From Streptomyces sp. CT34 (GTDB lineage: Bacteria; Actinomycetota; Actinomycetes; Streptomycetales; Streptomycetaceae), in contig NZ_KN708638.1 of the NCBI RefSeq assembly GCF_000805335.1, positions 1,961,095 to 2,014,904 on the forward strand: DNA of 53,810 nucleotides, read 5' to 3'. Below are positions 1-8,895 of this stretch, piece by piece (within the stretch, counting starts at the first letter, position 1; each line of letters starts with the position of its first letter). The notes below the pieces were generated by a model. That model saw only the letters and a program-made list of their open reading frames with translations, had not been told where the DNA came from and ran no database searches. The translations under genes were made by a program, and so were the position numbers.

Positions 1-997
1 GGCTGTGCAGGATCTCGTTCAGACCGCCCCAGACCGCCTTGTTCGGGCGGGCCTCGACGGCGCCCGTGGTGGAGTTGCGGCGGAAGAGGATGTTGTCGCC
101 GCCGGACAGCTCCAGCGCCTTGACGATCTGGCCGTCGGGCATGGTGACCCGGGTGCCGGCGGTGACGTACAGACCGGCCTCGACGACGCACTCGTCGCCC
201 AGCGCGATACCGATACCGGACTCCGCGCCCAGCAGGCAGCGCTCGCCGATCGAGATGATCTGCTTGCCGCCGCCGGACAGGGTGCCCATCGTGGAGGCGC
301 CGCCGCCGATGTCGGTGCCGTCGCCGATGACCACGCCCGCGCTGATCCGGCCCTCGATCATGGAGGTGCCCAGCGTGCCGGCGTTGAAGTTGACGAAGCC
401 CTCGTGCATGACGGTGGTGCCGGCCGCGAGGTGGGCGCCCAGCCGCACCCGGTCGGCGTCCGCGATCCGCACGCCGGCGGGCGCCACATAGTCGGTCATC
501 CGCGGGAACTTGTCGACACTGGTGACCTGGAGGTGCAGGCCCTCAGCACGGGCGTTCAGCCGCACCGTCTCCAGCCGGTCGACGGGCACCGGGCCGAGCG
601 AGGTCCAGGCGACGTTGCTCAGCAGCCCGAAGATGCCCTCCAGGTTCTGGCCGTGCGGCTTGACCAGCCGGTGGCTCAGCAGATGCAGGCGCAGGTAGGC
701 GTCGTGCGCGTCCAGCGGCTTGTCGTCGAGCGAGGCGATGACCGTGCGGACGGCCACGACCTCCACCTCGCGGACCGGGTCGGGACCGATCGCCTTGAGC
801 ACGGCGGCACCCAGGAGCTCGGTGGCGCGCTGGTCCGCCAGCCGCTCGGTGCCGGCCGGGCCGAGGTCCTCGGCGGTCAAGGAGACCAGCTCGGGCTTGG
901 GGAACCAGGTGTCGAGAACGGTGCCGTCGGAGGTGACGGTGGCGAGCCCGGCGGCGACGGCGCCGGTCGTACGGGGGGAAGCAGCAGCATCGGTCAT
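1..997 (-). CDS. dapD: 2,3,4,5-tetrahydropyridine-2,6-dicarboxylate N-succinyltransferase, 3' end cut by window
   Basis: Lysine/diaminopimelate biosynthesis: it transfers succinyl from succinyl-CoA to tetrahydrodipicolinate in the cytoplasm, supplying meso-DAP for the wall and lysine. Reading leftward from the ATG at 997, an uninterrupted frame of 332 codons runs off the window edge. Residues from about 165 onward show the glycine-rich left-handed hexapeptide repeats of the family (stretches such as [20 protein letters not shown] and [18 protein letters not shown]). The length already seen is close to a full family member, so only a few residues should be missing. A TAGGTT box lies 6 nt before the ATG, suggesting a leaderless message. 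The gene stands alone here, upstream of a TetR/SMR pair on the same strand. Confidence 0.93.
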   Translation of the reverse strand, partial: MTDAAASPRTTGAVAAGLATVTSDGTVLDTWFPKPELVSLTAEDLGPAGTERLADQRATELLGAAVLKAIGPDPVREVEVVAVRTVIASLDDKPLDAHDAYLRLHLLSHRLVKPHGQNLEGIFGLLSNVAWTSLGPVPVDRLETVRLNARAEGLHLQVTSVDKFPRMTDYVAPAGVRIADADRVRLGAHLAAGTTVMHEGFVNFNAGTLGTSMIEGRISAGVVIGDGTDIGGGASTMGTLSGGGKQIISIGERCLLGAESGIGIALGDECVVEAGLYVTAGTRVTMPDGQIVKALELSGGDNILFRRNSTTGAVEARPNKAVWGGLNEILHS

Positions 998-1003
998 GCT
1001 GGA

Positions 1004-1009
1004 AACCTA
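1004..1009 (-). promoter_or_regulatory. Candidate -10 box for leaderless dapD
   Basis: On the minus strand TAGGTT is followed by 6 nt and the dapD ATG, the geometry of a leaderless start. No strong -35 hexamer is visible; TTCGCC about 19 nt further upstream is a weak possibility. Confidence 0.45.
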
Positions 1010-1137
1010 ACCGGAGGTCACCCGCCGAGGCGAACCGGTCTCAGCGATCGGGCCGCGCCCGTAGGGTCGCACAACCGCCTTCGTGCGCTCGCACGAGCCG
1101 GCCGCTCCCGCCGCCGTCCTCCGCCGGGGCTCCGGCC

Positions 1138-1677
1138 TCAGCCGAGCACACCGGCCAACCCGTCCTGGACCAGGGCCCGTTCGAAGGGCTGACCGGTGAG
1201 CAGATGCTGCAGGAGCAGCCCGTCGGCGAACGCCACCACGGCCCGTGCGGTGGCCGGGTCACCGATCCGCCGGCCGAGCAGCGCCACCATCTCGTCCAGG
1301 CACTCCGCCGCGATCGGCCGCACCGCCTCGTGCCGCAGCGCCGCCAGATACAGCTCGTACTCCAGCTCCACCCGCGACCGGTCGCCGGCCAGCGCCCCCT
1401 CGACCAGCCGCGCCACCTCGTCGGCCAGCGGCACCGCCGGGTCGATCCCCTCCACCCAGCGCGCGAAGTCCGCCAGCCACCAGCCGTTGGCCTGCCGCAG
1501 CGCGGCGACCAGCAGCTCGTCCAGCGTCGCGAAGTGATACGTCGTCGAGCCCAGCGGCACATCCGCCGCAGCCGCCACCGCGCGGTGACTGAGCCCGGCG
1601 ATGCCCCGCTCGCCGACCACCGCGATCGCCGCGTCGATGATCCGCTGCCGCCGGTCCGGGTCGTACCGCCGTGCCAT
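1138..1677 (-). CDS. TetR-family transcriptional regulator
   Basis: 179 aa. The N-terminal helix-turn-helix (about residues 8-55) carries RRQRIIDAAIAVVGERGIAGLSHRAVAAAADV followed by PLGSTTYHFATLDEL, the classic TetR signature ending in a YHF-type recognition helix; that first stretch is split here as RRQRIIDAAIAVV and AGLSHRAVAAAADV. The C-terminal ligand domain is of generic TetR_C type. The ATG overlaps the stop of the upstream SMR gene (TGATG), so the two are co-translated. It most likely represses its own operon through the two palindromes in front of the SMR gene. The ligand is unknown; a cationic drug is the natural guess from the neighbour. Confidence 0.9.
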   Translation of the reverse strand: MARRYDPDRRQRIIDAAIAVVGERGIAGLSHRAVAAAADVPLGSTTYHFATLDELLVAALRQANGWWLADFARWVEGIDPAVPLADEVARLVEGALAGDRSRVELEYELYLAALRHEAVRPIAAECLDEMVALLGRRIGDPATARAVVAFADGLLLQHLLTGQPFERALVQDGLAGVLG

Positions 1678-1997
1678 CAGTGCGCACCGTCCAGATTCAG
1701 TACGACCACCCCGGCGATGACCAGCAGCACCCCGAGGATCCTCAGCGGGCTGGTGCTCTCCCCCAGGAACACCATCCCGATCGCCGCGACGACGGCGGTG
1801 CCCGCCCCGGACCAGATGGCATAGGTCGTCCCCACGCTCATCGACTTCAGGGTCTGCGCGAGCAGCGCGAACGCCACCAGGTACCCCAGCGTGGTCCCCA
1901 CCGACGGCCACAGCTTGCTGAACCCGTCGCTGTACTTCATCGCCGTGGTCGCCAGGATCTCGGAGAGGATCGCCCCGGCCAGCGTCAGATAGACCAT
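1677..1997 (-). CDS. Small multidrug resistance (SMR/EmrE family) efflux protein
   Basis: 106 aa with four hydrophobic segments, the standard SMR size. The first helix carries the family's essential membrane glutamate (E13 in GAILSEILATTAMKY, equivalent to EmrE E14), and helix 3 carries YAIWSGAGT with the conserved Tyr and Trp. It should work as a dual-topology dimer exchanging protons for cationic compounds across the cell membrane. The ATG at 1997 was chosen because it begins the hydrophobic helix directly; a GTG further upstream would sit inside an operator palindrome. It is first gene of an SMR-TetR operon. It could instead be a guanidinium exporter of the same family, as the sequence alone does not settle the substrate. 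Confidence 0.9.
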   Translation of the reverse strand: MVYLTLAGAILSEILATTAMKYSDGFSKLWPSVGTTLGYLVAFALLAQTLKSMSVGTTYAIWSGAGTAVVAAIGMVFLGESTSPLRILGVLLVIAGVVVLNLDGAH

Positions 1998-2036
1998 GCG
2001 TACGAGCGTACACAACGATGCGTACGGTCGTACACA
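1997..2036 (-). promoter_or_regulatory. Tandem TetR-type operators before the SMR-tetR operon
   Basis: Two 18-bp imperfect palindromes, TGCGTACG-NN-CGTACACA, lie at 1997-2014 and 2019-2036. They are 22 bp apart centre to centre and differ only in the two central bases (AG or GT). The first overlaps the SMR start codon. Two identically oriented copies about two helical turns apart is what cooperative binding of two TetR dimers would need. Confidence 0.8.
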
Positions 2037-2058
2037 ACCGCTTCCCGGAAATACGGAA

Positions 2059-2096
2059 CGGCCGTGCCCGCCAGGGGTGACTGGCGGGCACGGCCG
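2059..2096 (-). terminator. Terminator hairpin of the suf operon
   Basis: A perfect 16-bp stem (arms 2059-2074 and 2081-2096) with a 6-nt loop lies 20 bp past the stop of the last suf gene. There is no U-tract, as is usual in streptomycetes. Confidence 0.85.
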
Positions 2097-2115
2097 GATC
2101 GCGGTGGCGGATCGG

Positions 2116-2454
2116 TCAGACGTTGAACCCCAGCGCGCGCAGCTGCTCGCGGCCGTCGTCGGTGATCTTGTCCGGGCCCCACGGGGGCATCCACACCCAG
2201 TTGATCTTCAGCTCGCTGACGATGCCGTCCGTGGCGGACTTCGCCTGGTCCTCGATGACGTCGGTCAGCGGGCAGGCCGCGGAGGTCAGCGTCATGTCGA
2301 TGGTGGCGATGTTGGCGTCGTCGATGTGGATGCCGTAGATCAGGCCGAGGTTGACCACGTCGATACCCAGCTCGGGGTCGACGACGTCGTAGAGGGCCTC
2401 GCGGACCTCCTCCTCGGAGGCCGGCTTGGTGGTGGTGGCGGGGGTCTCGGTCAT
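2116..2454 (-). CDS. DUF59/MIP18-family Fe-S cluster assembly factor (SufT-like)
   Basis: 112 aa. The single domain (about residues 15-110) is DUF59, with the DPELGIDVVNLGLIYGI motif and the conserved cysteine in TLTSAACPLTD. Family members help mature [4Fe-4S] proteins, and in actinobacterial suf operons this gene is normally last. The start overlaps the sufU stop as ATGA, so it is translationally coupled. The DPE motif and the Cys are both present, so it looks intact. Confidence 0.92.
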   Translation of the reverse strand: MTETPATTTKPASEEEVREALYDVVDPELGIDVVNLGLIYGIHIDDANIATIDMTLTSAACPLTDVIEDQAKSATDGIVSELKINWVWMPPWGPDKITDDGREQLRALGFNV

Positions 2455-2909
2455 GCGGTCTTCGCCTCCTCGGAGAGGGCCTTGGCCGTGGCGTCCTTCC
2501 AGGCCATCCAGCTCAGCAGTGCGCACTTCACGCGCGCCGGGTACTTGGAGACGCCGGCGAACGCCACCGCGTCCTCCAGCACCTCCTCCATCGCGTCGTC
2601 GGGCTCGACCTGGCCCTTCGACTGCATCAGCTCCAGGAACGTCTCCTGGATCCGCTGCGCCTCGCCGAGCTGCTTGCCGACCAGGAGGTCGTTGAGCACC
2701 GACGCGCTGGCCTGGCTGATGGAGCAGCCCTGGCCCTCGTAGGACACGTCCTCGATGGTCGTGCCCTCCAGCCGCACGCGCAGCGTGATCTCGTCACCGC
2801 ACGTGGGGTTGACGTGGTGCACCTCGGCGTCGCCGTCCCGGAGACCGCGCCCATGGGGGTGCTTGTAGTGGTCCAGGATGACGTCCTGGTACATGGAATC
2901 CAGCTTCAC
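2451..2909 (-). CDS. sufU: SufU sulfur-transfer/scaffold protein
   Basis: 152 aa, the usual SufU length. Zinc/active-site ligands are visible at C37 and D39 (NPTCGDE), C62 (GQGCSIS) and C129 (ARVKCALLSW), with the SufU-specific insertion between the second and third cysteines. In Gram-positives SufU takes persulfide sulfur from SufS and passes it to the SufBCD scaffold. It sits 19 bp downstream of sufS and overlaps the DUF59 gene by 4 bp. Confidence 0.95.
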   Translation of the reverse strand: MKLDSMYQDVILDHYKHPHGRGLRDGDAEVHHVNPTCGDEITLRVRLEGTTIEDVSYEGQGCSISQASASVLNDLLVGKQLGEAQRIQETFLELMQSKGQVEPDDAMEEVLEDAVAFAGVSKYPARVKCALLSWMAWKDATAKALSEEAKTA

Positions 2910-2928
2910 GACTCAGTCAGTCCTGTCC

Positions 2929-4185
2929 TCATCCGAAGAAGTTGCGGACGTGCTCCAGACCCTCGACCAGGGCGTCGACCTCGGCCGGGGTGGAGTACAG
3001 ATAGAACGACGCCCGCGTGGTCGCAGGAATTCCGTAGCGCAGGCAGACCGGACGCGCGCAGTGGTGCCCCACCCGGACCGCGATGCCCTGCTCGTCCAGC
3101 ACCTGGCCCACGTCGTGCGGATGGATGTCGCCGAGCGTGAAGGAGATCGTCGCCCCGCGGTCCTCGGCCGTGCTCGGGCCGATGATGCGCAGGTCGGGAA
3201 CCTCCAGCAGCCGCTTGACGGCGTACTCGGTGATCGCGTGCTCATGCGCCGCGATCTTGTCCATGCCGATCGAGGTGAGGTAGTCCACGGCCGCGCCGAG
3301 GCCGACGGCCTGCGCGATCGGGGGCGTACCGGCCTCGAACTTGTGCGGCGCGGGCGCGTAGGTCGAGGAGTGCATGGACACCGTCTCGATCATCTCGCCG
3401 CCGCCGAGGAACGGAGGCAGGTCCTCCAGCAGCTCCTGGCGGCCCCACAGCACACCGATACCGGTCGGGCCGCACATCTTGTGGCCGGTGAAGGCCACGA
3501 AGTCGGCCTGCAGCGCCTGGACGTCCAGGACCATGTGCGGCGCGGCCTGCGAGGCGTCGATGCACACCAGCGCACCGACCTCCTGGGCCCGCCGGACGAT
3601 CGTCTCGACCGGGTTGACGGTGCCCATGATGTTGGAGACCAGCGTGAAGGAGACGATCTTCGTCTGCTCCGTGATGATCTCGTCGATGTCGGACAGGTCG
3701 AGGCGGCCGTCGTCGGTGATGCCGAACCACTTCAGCTTCGCGCCGGTGCGCTGCGAGAGCAGCTGCCACGGGACGATGTTGGAGTGGTGCTCCATCTCCG
3801 TGATGACGATCTCGGTCTCGCGGTCCACGCGGTACGGCTCGTCGGCCCAACCCAGCATGTTGGCAACGAGGTTGAGCGACTCCGAGGCGTTCTTGGTGAA
3901 GATCACCTCGTCCCGGCTGGGCGCGTTGATGAAGGCGGCGACCTTGTCGCGGGCGCCTTCGTACAGCGCCGTGGCCTCCTCGGCGAGCACATGCACGCCG
4001 CGGTGGACGTTGGCGTTGTGGCGTTCGTAGTAGGCGCTCAGGGCGTCGAGGACCTGGCGCGGCTTCTGCGAGGTCGCCGCGTTGTCCAGGTACACGATCT
4101 TCTTCCCGTCGTGGACCAGACGGTCCAGGACGGGGAAGTCCTTGCGGATCGCCTCTGTGTCGAGGAGGCCCGGCAGCTGTGTCAC
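2929..4185 (-). CDS. sufS: Cysteine desulfurase SufS
   Basis: 418 aa from a GTG at 4185 preceded by a GAAAGGG ribosome-binding site. It is a PLP enzyme converting cysteine to alanine and an enzyme persulfide. The PLP lysine is K236 in AFTGHKMCGPTG, the aspartate contacting the pyridine nitrogen is D210 (CIDASQAAPH), and the persulfide cysteine is C376 in RVGHHCARPVC, the group II (SufS/CsdA) pattern. It lies 88 bp downstream of sufC, the only sizeable gap in the operon's second half, and is followed by its partner sufU. Confidence 0.96.
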   Translation of the reverse strand: MTQLPGLLDTEAIRKDFPVLDRLVHDGKKIVYLDNAATSQKPRQVLDALSAYYERHNANVHRGVHVLAEEATALYEGARDKVAAFINAPSRDEVIFTKNASESLNLVANMLGWADEPYRVDRETEIVITEMEHHSNIVPWQLLSQRTGAKLKWFGITDDGRLDLSDIDEIITEQTKIVSFTLVSNIMGTVNPVETIVRRAQEVGALVCIDASQAAPHMVLDVQALQADFVAFTGHKMCGPTGIGVLWGRQELLEDLPPFLGGGEMIETVSMHSSTYAPAPHKFEAGTPPIAQAVGLGAAVDYLTSIGMDKIAAHEHAITEYAVKRLLEVPDLRIIGPSTAEDRGATISFTLGDIHPHDVGQVLDEQGIAVRVGHHCARPVCLRYGIPATTRASFYLYSTPAEVDALVEGLEHVRNFFG

Positions 4186-4273
4186 ACCCGTGCCCTTTCG
4201 TTCGCTTCTCCGCCCGCGAGGCGAACCCGCGGGTAGCAGGTCATCCGCGGGCCGGTGGCCTCGCGTGCGTCGC

Positions 4274-5038
4274 TCACAGGCTGGTACCACCCTTCACATA
4301 TGCCTCGTAGCCCTCGGCCTCCAGCTTGTCCGCCAGCTCGGGGCCGCCGGACTCGGCGATCCGCCCGTTGGCGAAGACGTGGACGTGGTCGGGCTTGATG
4401 TAGCGGAGAATCCGGGTGTAGTGGGTGATCAGCAGGGTGCCCACCCGGCCGGTCTCGCGGACGCGGTTGACGCCCTCGGAGACGATCCGCAGCGCGTCGA
4501 CGTCGAGGCCGGAGTCGGTCTCGTCGAGGATCGCGATGGCCGGCTTCAGCAGCTCCAGCTGGAGGATCTCGTGGCGCTTCTTCTCACCGCCGGAGAAGCC
4601 CTCGTTGACGTTGCGCTCGGCGAACGAGGGGTCCATCTGGAGGCGCTCCATGGTCTCCTTGACCTCCTTGACCCACAGCCGCAGCTTGGGGGCCTCGCCG
4701 CGGATCGCGGTGGCGGAGGTGCGCAGGAAGTTGGAGACCGAGACACCGGGGACCTCGACCGGGTACTGCATGGCGAGGAAGACGCCGGCCCGGGCGCGCT
4801 CGTCGACGGACATCGCGAGGACGTCCTCGCCGTCGAGGGTGACGGTGCCACCGGTGATCGTGTACTTCGGGTGACCCGCGAGGGAGTAGGCGAGGGTCGA
4901 CTTGCCGGAGCCGTTGGGGCCCATGATGGCGTGCGTCTCGCCCTGCTTCACGGTCAGGTCGACGCCCTTCAGGATCTCGCGCTGGCCGTTCTCGGCCTCG
5001 ACGGAGACGTGCAGGTCGTGGATCTCAAGCGTTGCCAT
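4274..5038 (-). CDS. sufC: SufC ATPase of the SufBCD scaffold
   Basis: 254 aa soluble ABC-type ATPase. Walker A is at residues 40-47 (GPNGSGKS), followed by an ABC signature of the Suf type (FSGGEKKR), Walker B AIAILDETDSGLD and a switch histidine in LLITHYTR. It forms the SufBC2D complex on which Fe-S clusters are built, hydrolysing ATP to open the SufB-SufD interface. The start lies 7 bp after the Rieske gene stop. Confidence 0.97.
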   Translation of the reverse strand: MATLEIHDLHVSVEAENGQREILKGVDLTVKQGETHAIMGPNGSGKSTLAYSLAGHPKYTITGGTVTLDGEDVLAMSVDERARAGVFLAMQYPVEVPGVSVSNFLRTSATAIRGEAPKLRLWVKEVKETMERLQMDPSFAERNVNEGFSGGEKKRHEILQLELLKPAIAILDETDSGLDVDALRIVSEGVNRVRETGRVGTLLITHYTRILRYIKPDHVHVFANGRIAESGGPELADKLEAEGYEAYVKGGTSL

Positions 5039-5045
5039 GGGTGAC

Positions 5046-5363
5046 TCAGGACTCCTGGGTGACGGAGACGAGCACGTCGTCCCCTTCGATCTTTACGGGG
5101 TATACGGGGACGGGGCGCGTCGCGGGAAGGCCGGACGGCTTGCCGGTGCGCAGGTCGAAGCTGGAGCCGTGCAGCCAGCACTCGATCGAGCAGTCCTCGA
5201 CCTCGCCCTCCGACAGGGAGACGTTCGCGTGCGAGCAGATGTCGTTGATCGCGAACACCTCGCCCTCGGTGCGGACCAGCGAGATCGGCGTACCGTCGAT
5301 CTCCACCCTCTTGGGGGTGTCCTCCTCCAGCTCGCTGAGCGCGGCCACGCGTACGTACGTCAT
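5046..5363 (-). CDS. Rieske-type [2Fe-2S] ferredoxin embedded in the suf operon
   Basis: 105 aa, one Rieske domain. Cluster ligands are CSH in the first box (NDICSHANVSL) and CWLH in the second (IECWLHGSSFD). It resembles the small ferredoxins of non-heme dioxygenases. Its position between sufD and sufC, overlapping sufD by 4 bp, is conserved in actinobacteria and suggests an electron-transfer role in cluster assembly rather than aromatic degradation. No oxygenase gene is nearby. The precise role is not known. Confidence 0.9.
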   Translation of the reverse strand: MTYVRVAALSELEEDTPKRVEIDGTPISLVRTEGEVFAINDICSHANVSLSEGEVEDCSIECWLHGSSFDLRTGKPSGLPATRPVPVYPVKIEGDDVLVSVTQES

Positions 5364-6544
5364 GCCGCGGACGCTTCCAGCTCGGTTTCGATCTTGCTCA
5401 TCAGGCGCTCCTCGACGTCCGGGAGGCCGATCTGCTGGACCAGCTCGGCGAAGAAGCCGCGGACGACCAGACGGCGCGCCTCGTCGGCCGGGACACCGCG
5501 GGCCATCAGGTAGAACAGCTGCTCGTCGTCGAACCGGCCGGTCGCCGAGGCGTGGCCGGCGCCGACGATCTCGCCGGTCTCGATCTCCAGGTTGGGCACC
5601 GAGTCGACCCGCGCGCCGTCGGTCAGGACGAGGTTGCGGTTGAGCTCGTAGGTGTCCGTGCCGGTGGCGGCGGCCTGGATGAGGACGTCGCCGATCCAGA
5701 CCGCGTGCGCGTCCTGGCCCTGGAGCGCGCCCTTGTACGTCACGTGGGAGCGGCAGTTGGGGGTGTCGTGGTCGACGAAGAGGCGGTGCTCCTGGTGCTG
5801 GCCCCGCTCGGTGAAGTACAGGCCGTAGAGCTCGGCCTCGCCGCCGGGGCCCGCGTAGTCGATGCGCGGGTGGAGGCGGACCAGGTCGCCGCCGAAGGTG
5901 ACGACCACGGACTTGAAGGTGGCGTCCCGGCCGACCAGGGCGTTGTGCTGACCGCAGTGGACGGCGGTGTCGGCCCAGTCCTGCACGGAGACGACGGTCA
6001 GCTTGGCGCCGTCGCCGAGGAGGTAGTCGACGTTGGCGGCGAGCACCGCGTCACCGGTGTGGTCGATGACCACGACCGCCTCGGCGAACGCGCCCAGCTC
6101 GACGACCTGGTGGGCGTAGGCGGTGCCGCCCTCGCCGTGGACGGTGATCCGGATCGGCTCGGTGAGCACGGTCTCCTTGGGGACCGTGACCACCGACGCC
6201 TTCTCGAACGAGCTGTACGCCTGGGCCGCGACCCGGTCCACCGGCTTGCCGGCCTTGCCGACCCGCGGGTCGGTGCGGTCGACCAGCTCGTGGGTGACGC
6301 CGTCGGGCGCGGTGATGTCGACCTTCAGGTCGGGACCGCCGGCTGCGGCGCTGCCGTCGTGCAGACCGCGCAGCCGCGCGAGCGGCGTGAAGCGCCACTC
6401 CTCCTCGCGGCCGTGCGGCACCGGGAAGTCCGCCACGTCGTAGGACGGCGGGGCGCTCATCCGGGTGGCGACGGTGGACTCCGCGGCCACCGCGATGGAG
6501 CCGGTGGTCGTGGAACCCGCCGGGATGTTCTGAGCCTCAGCCAT
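5360..6544 (-). CDS. sufD: SufD, Fe-S scaffold subunit
   Basis: 394 aa. The C-terminal half has the SufBD beta-helix core with QDAHAVWIGDVLIQAAATGT and the family's conserved C-terminal helix region (EEQLFYL-like [21 protein letters not shown], broken here as [12 protein letters not shown] and DEARRLVVRGF). The N-terminus (about residues 1-40) is a low-complexity extension. It pairs with SufB. The sufB-sufD gap is 59 bp; the stop overlaps the Rieske ferredoxin start (ATGA). Confidence 0.95.
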   Translation of the reverse strand: MAEAQNIPAGSTTTGSIAVAAESTVATRMSAPPSYDVADFPVPHGREEEWRFTPLARLRGLHDGSAAAGGPDLKVDITAPDGVTHELVDRTDPRVGKAGKPVDRVAAQAYSSFEKASVVTVPKETVLTEPIRITVHGEGGTAYAHQVVELGAFAEAVVVIDHTGDAVLAANVDYLLGDGAKLTVVSVQDWADTAVHCGQHNALVGRDATFKSVVVTFGGDLVRLHPRIDYAGPGGEAELYGLYFTERGQHQEHRLFVDHDTPNCRSHVTYKGALQGQDAHAVWIGDVLIQAAATGTDTYELNRNLVLTDGARVDSVPNLEIETGEIVGAGHASATGRFDDEQLFYLMARGVPADEARRLVVRGFFAELVQQIGLPDVEERLMSKIETELEASAA

Positions 6545-6603
6545 GGCTGTCGTTGCGCTCGCTTTCTGCGTTCAGGGAGTCAGTCGCTGCGTGCGGACCG
6601 GCG

Positions 6604-8025
6604 TCAGCCGACCGCGCCTTCCATCTGCAGCTCGATCAGCCGGTTCAGCTCCAGCGCGTACTCCATCGGCAGCTCACGGGCGATCGGCTCGACGAAGCCG
6701 CGCACGATCATCGCCATGGCCTCCTGCTCGGAGAGGCCGCGCGCCATCAGGTAGAACAGCTGGTCCTCGCTGACCTTGGAGACGGTCGCCTCGTGGCCCA
6801 TGGACACGTCGTCCTCGCGGACGTCCACGTAGGGGTAGGTGTCCGAGCGGGAGATGGTGTCCACCAGCAGCGCGTCGCACAGCACGTTGGACTTGGAGCC
6901 GGCGGCGCCCTCGCCGATCTCGACCAGACCGCGGTAGGAGGTCCGGCCGCCGCCTCGCGCCACCGACTTGGAGACGATGTTGGAGGAGGTGTTCGGCGCC
7001 ATGTGGACCATCTTGGAGCCGGCGTCCTGGTGCTGGCCCTCGCCGGCGAAGGCGATGGACAGCGTCTCGCCCTTGGCGTGCTCACCCATGAGGTAGACCG
7101 CCGGGTACTTCATGGTCACCTTGGAGCCGAGGTTGCCGTCGACCCACTCCATCGTCGCGCCCTCGTAGGCGACGGCGCGCTTGGTGACCAGGTTGTAGAC
7201 GTTGTTCGACCAGTTCTGGATGGTCGTGTAGCGGCACCGGCCGCCCTTCTTGACGATGATCTCGACGACCGCGGAGTGCAGCGAGTCGGACTTGTAGATC
7301 GGCGCCGTGCAGCCCTCGACGTAGTGGACGTAGGCGTCCTCGTCGACGATGATCAGGGTCCGCTCGAACTGGCCCATGTTCTCGGTGTTGATGCGGAAGT
7401 AGGCCTGGAGCGGGATGTCCACGTGGACGCCCTTGGGGACGTAGATGAACGATCCGCCGGACCACACCGCGGTGTTCAGCGACGCGAACTTGTTGTCGCC
7501 GACCGGGATGACCGTGCCGAAGTACTCCTGGAAGAGCTCCGGGTGCTCCTTCAGCGCGGTGTCGGTGTCCAGGAAGATGACGCCCTGGGCCTCCAGGTCC
7601 TCACGGATCTGGTGGTAGACGACCTCGGACTCGTACTGCGCGGCGACACCGGCGACCAGCCGCTGCTTCTCCGCCTCGGGGATGCCCAGCTTGTCGTAGG
7701 TGTTCTTGATGTCCTCCGGCAGCTCCTCCCAGGAGGCGGCCTGCTGCTCGGTGGAGCGGACGAAGTACTTGATGTTGTCGAAGTCGATGCCCGACAGGTC
7801 GGAGCCCCACTGCGGCATCGGCTTCTTGTCGAAGAGCTTCAGCCCCTTGAGGCGGAGCTTGAGCATCCACTCCGGCTCGTTCTTCTTCGCCGAGATGTCG
7901 CGGACGACCTCCTCGGAGAGACCGCGCTTCGCCGAAGCGCCGGCCACGTCGGAGTCGGCCCAGCCGTATTCGTACTTGCCCAGGCCCTCGAGCTCGGGGT
8001 GAGCAGTCTCCGTGGGGAGCGTCAT
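6604..8025 (-). CDS. sufB: SufB, Fe-S scaffold subunit
   Basis: 473 aa from the ATG at 8025. The start overlaps the sufR stop (ATGA), which decides it over longer frames. It has SufB-type features: FVYV-like [29 protein letters not shown] with the conserved cysteine, and the C-terminal [16 protein letters not shown]. It is the main cluster-building subunit of SufBC2D. It is more conserved than its paralogue SufD two genes downstream. Confidence 0.97.
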   Translation of the reverse strand: MTLPTETAHPELEGLGKYEYGWADSDVAGASAKRGLSEEVVRDISAKKNEPEWMLKLRLKGLKLFDKKPMPQWGSDLSGIDFDNIKYFVRSTEQQAASWEELPEDIKNTYDKLGIPEAEKQRLVAGVAAQYESEVVYHQIREDLEAQGVIFLDTDTALKEHPELFQEYFGTVIPVGDNKFASLNTAVWSGGSFIYVPKGVHVDIPLQAYFRINTENMGQFERTLIIVDEDAYVHYVEGCTAPIYKSDSLHSAVVEIIVKKGGRCRYTTIQNWSNNVYNLVTKRAVAYEGATMEWVDGNLGSKVTMKYPAVYLMGEHAKGETLSIAFAGEGQHQDAGSKMVHMAPNTSSNIVSKSVARGGGRTSYRGLVEIGEGAAGSKSNVLCDALLVDTISRSDTYPYVDVREDDVSMGHEATVSKVSEDQLFYLMARGLSEQEAMAMIVRGFVEPIARELPMEYALELNRLIELQMEGAVG

Positions 8026-8882
8026 GCGGGGTTCCTCCCGGCCGTGCTTGCAGATGCTGTGGTGGTCTTTGGGGTGCTGCTGTGCGCTGTGCTGCTGTGA
8101 GCCGCCTTGCCGGCCCCGGCCTTCGGGACGAAGGTCGTGCACACTCCGTCACCGTGGGCGATGGTGGCAAGTCGCTGTACGTGGGTCCCGAGCAAACGGG
8201 AGAAGACCTCGGTCTCCGCCTCGCACAGCTGCGGGTACTGCTCGGCGACATGGGCGACCGGGCAGTGGTGCTGGCAGAGCTGTTCACCGAGCTGGGGGTT
8301 GGGCGCACTGCGCGCCGTAGCAGCGTACCCGTCCGCGGTCAACGCCTTCGCGAGGGCCTCCGTACGGGCCTCCGGCTCGGCCGCCTCGACCGCCTTGCGG
8401 TATCCCTCGGCCTGGGCCGCGAGCCGTGCGCGGGCGAACGCGGCGACCGCCGCCTCGCCCTTCTCCCCGCCGCCCGCGCTCTGCGCGATCCAGCGCAGCG
8501 CGTCGGAGGCGAGCTGGTCGTACGCCTGGTCGAAGGCGTCCCGCCCGCAGTCGGTGAGCGCGAAGGCCCTGGCCGGGCGACCGCGGCCCCGCGCGCCGTA
8601 GACCCGCTTCTCGCGGGGCTCCACGACGCCCTCGGCGGCCAGCGCGTCCAGATGACGGCGGACGGCGGCCTGGGTCAGCTCCAGGCGGAGGGCCAGCTCG
8701 GCCGCGGTGGACGGACCGTGGTCGAGGATCGAGCGGGCGACGCGGTTGCGGGTGCCCTGCTGCTCGTCGTGCGGCGCCGGGGCGGGGCGTCCGGCCTGCG
8801 CGGGCCGCTCGGGCGCGGGGGAAGCCGGCCCGGCGGTCGGCTGGACCGCTGGCCTCTCCTGATCCTCGCTCGCGTATTTCAC
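8022..8882 (-). CDS. sufR: SufR, Fe-S-sensing repressor of the suf operon
   Basis: 286 aa from a GTG at 8882. A winged helix-turn-helix (about residues 45-105) is followed by a C-terminal half with cysteines C203, C207, C220 and C248 in the SufR arrangement (CQHHC, then x12-C, then GDGVC), plus the typical [16 protein letters not shown] stretch. SufR homologues bind a [4Fe-4S] cluster and repress suf when clusters are sufficient. The C-terminal 30 residues are a Ser/Thr/Ala-rich tail of no known role. The start is somewhat uncertain; an upstream in-frame start would lengthen the product by up to 24 residues, but GTG 8882 lies exactly at the operator and begins a plausible MKYASEDQ N-terminus. 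Confidence 0.9.
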   Translation of the reverse strand: MKYASEDQERPAVQPTAGPASPAPERPAQAGRPAPAPHDEQQGTRNRVARSILDHGPSTAAELALRLELTQAAVRRHLDALAAEGVVEPREKRVYGARGRGRPARAFALTDCGRDAFDQAYDQLASDALRWIAQSAGGGEKGEAAVAAFARARLAAQAEGYRKAVEAAEPEARTEALAKALTADGYAATARSAPNPQLGEQLCQHHCPVAHVAEQYPQLCEAETEVFSRLLGTHVQRLATIAHGDGVCTTFVPKAGAGKAAHSSTAHSSTPKTTTASASTAGRNPA

Positions 8883-8895
8883 AACGCCATTGTTG
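8882..8895. promoter_or_regulatory. SufR operator CAAC-N6-GTTG
   Basis: CAAC (8882-8885), six bases, GTTG (8892-8895) is a perfect inverted repeat overlapping the sufR start codon. It matches the palindrome I recall as the SufR site of Streptomyces avermitilis. Bound SufR would block transcription or ribosome entry for the whole operon. Confidence 0.8.

Noticed and set aside
4186..4290. SufS extended N-terminus from an upstream start
   Set aside because: It adds about 35 Arg-rich residues absent from the family, and a good ribosome-binding site precedes GTG 4185.
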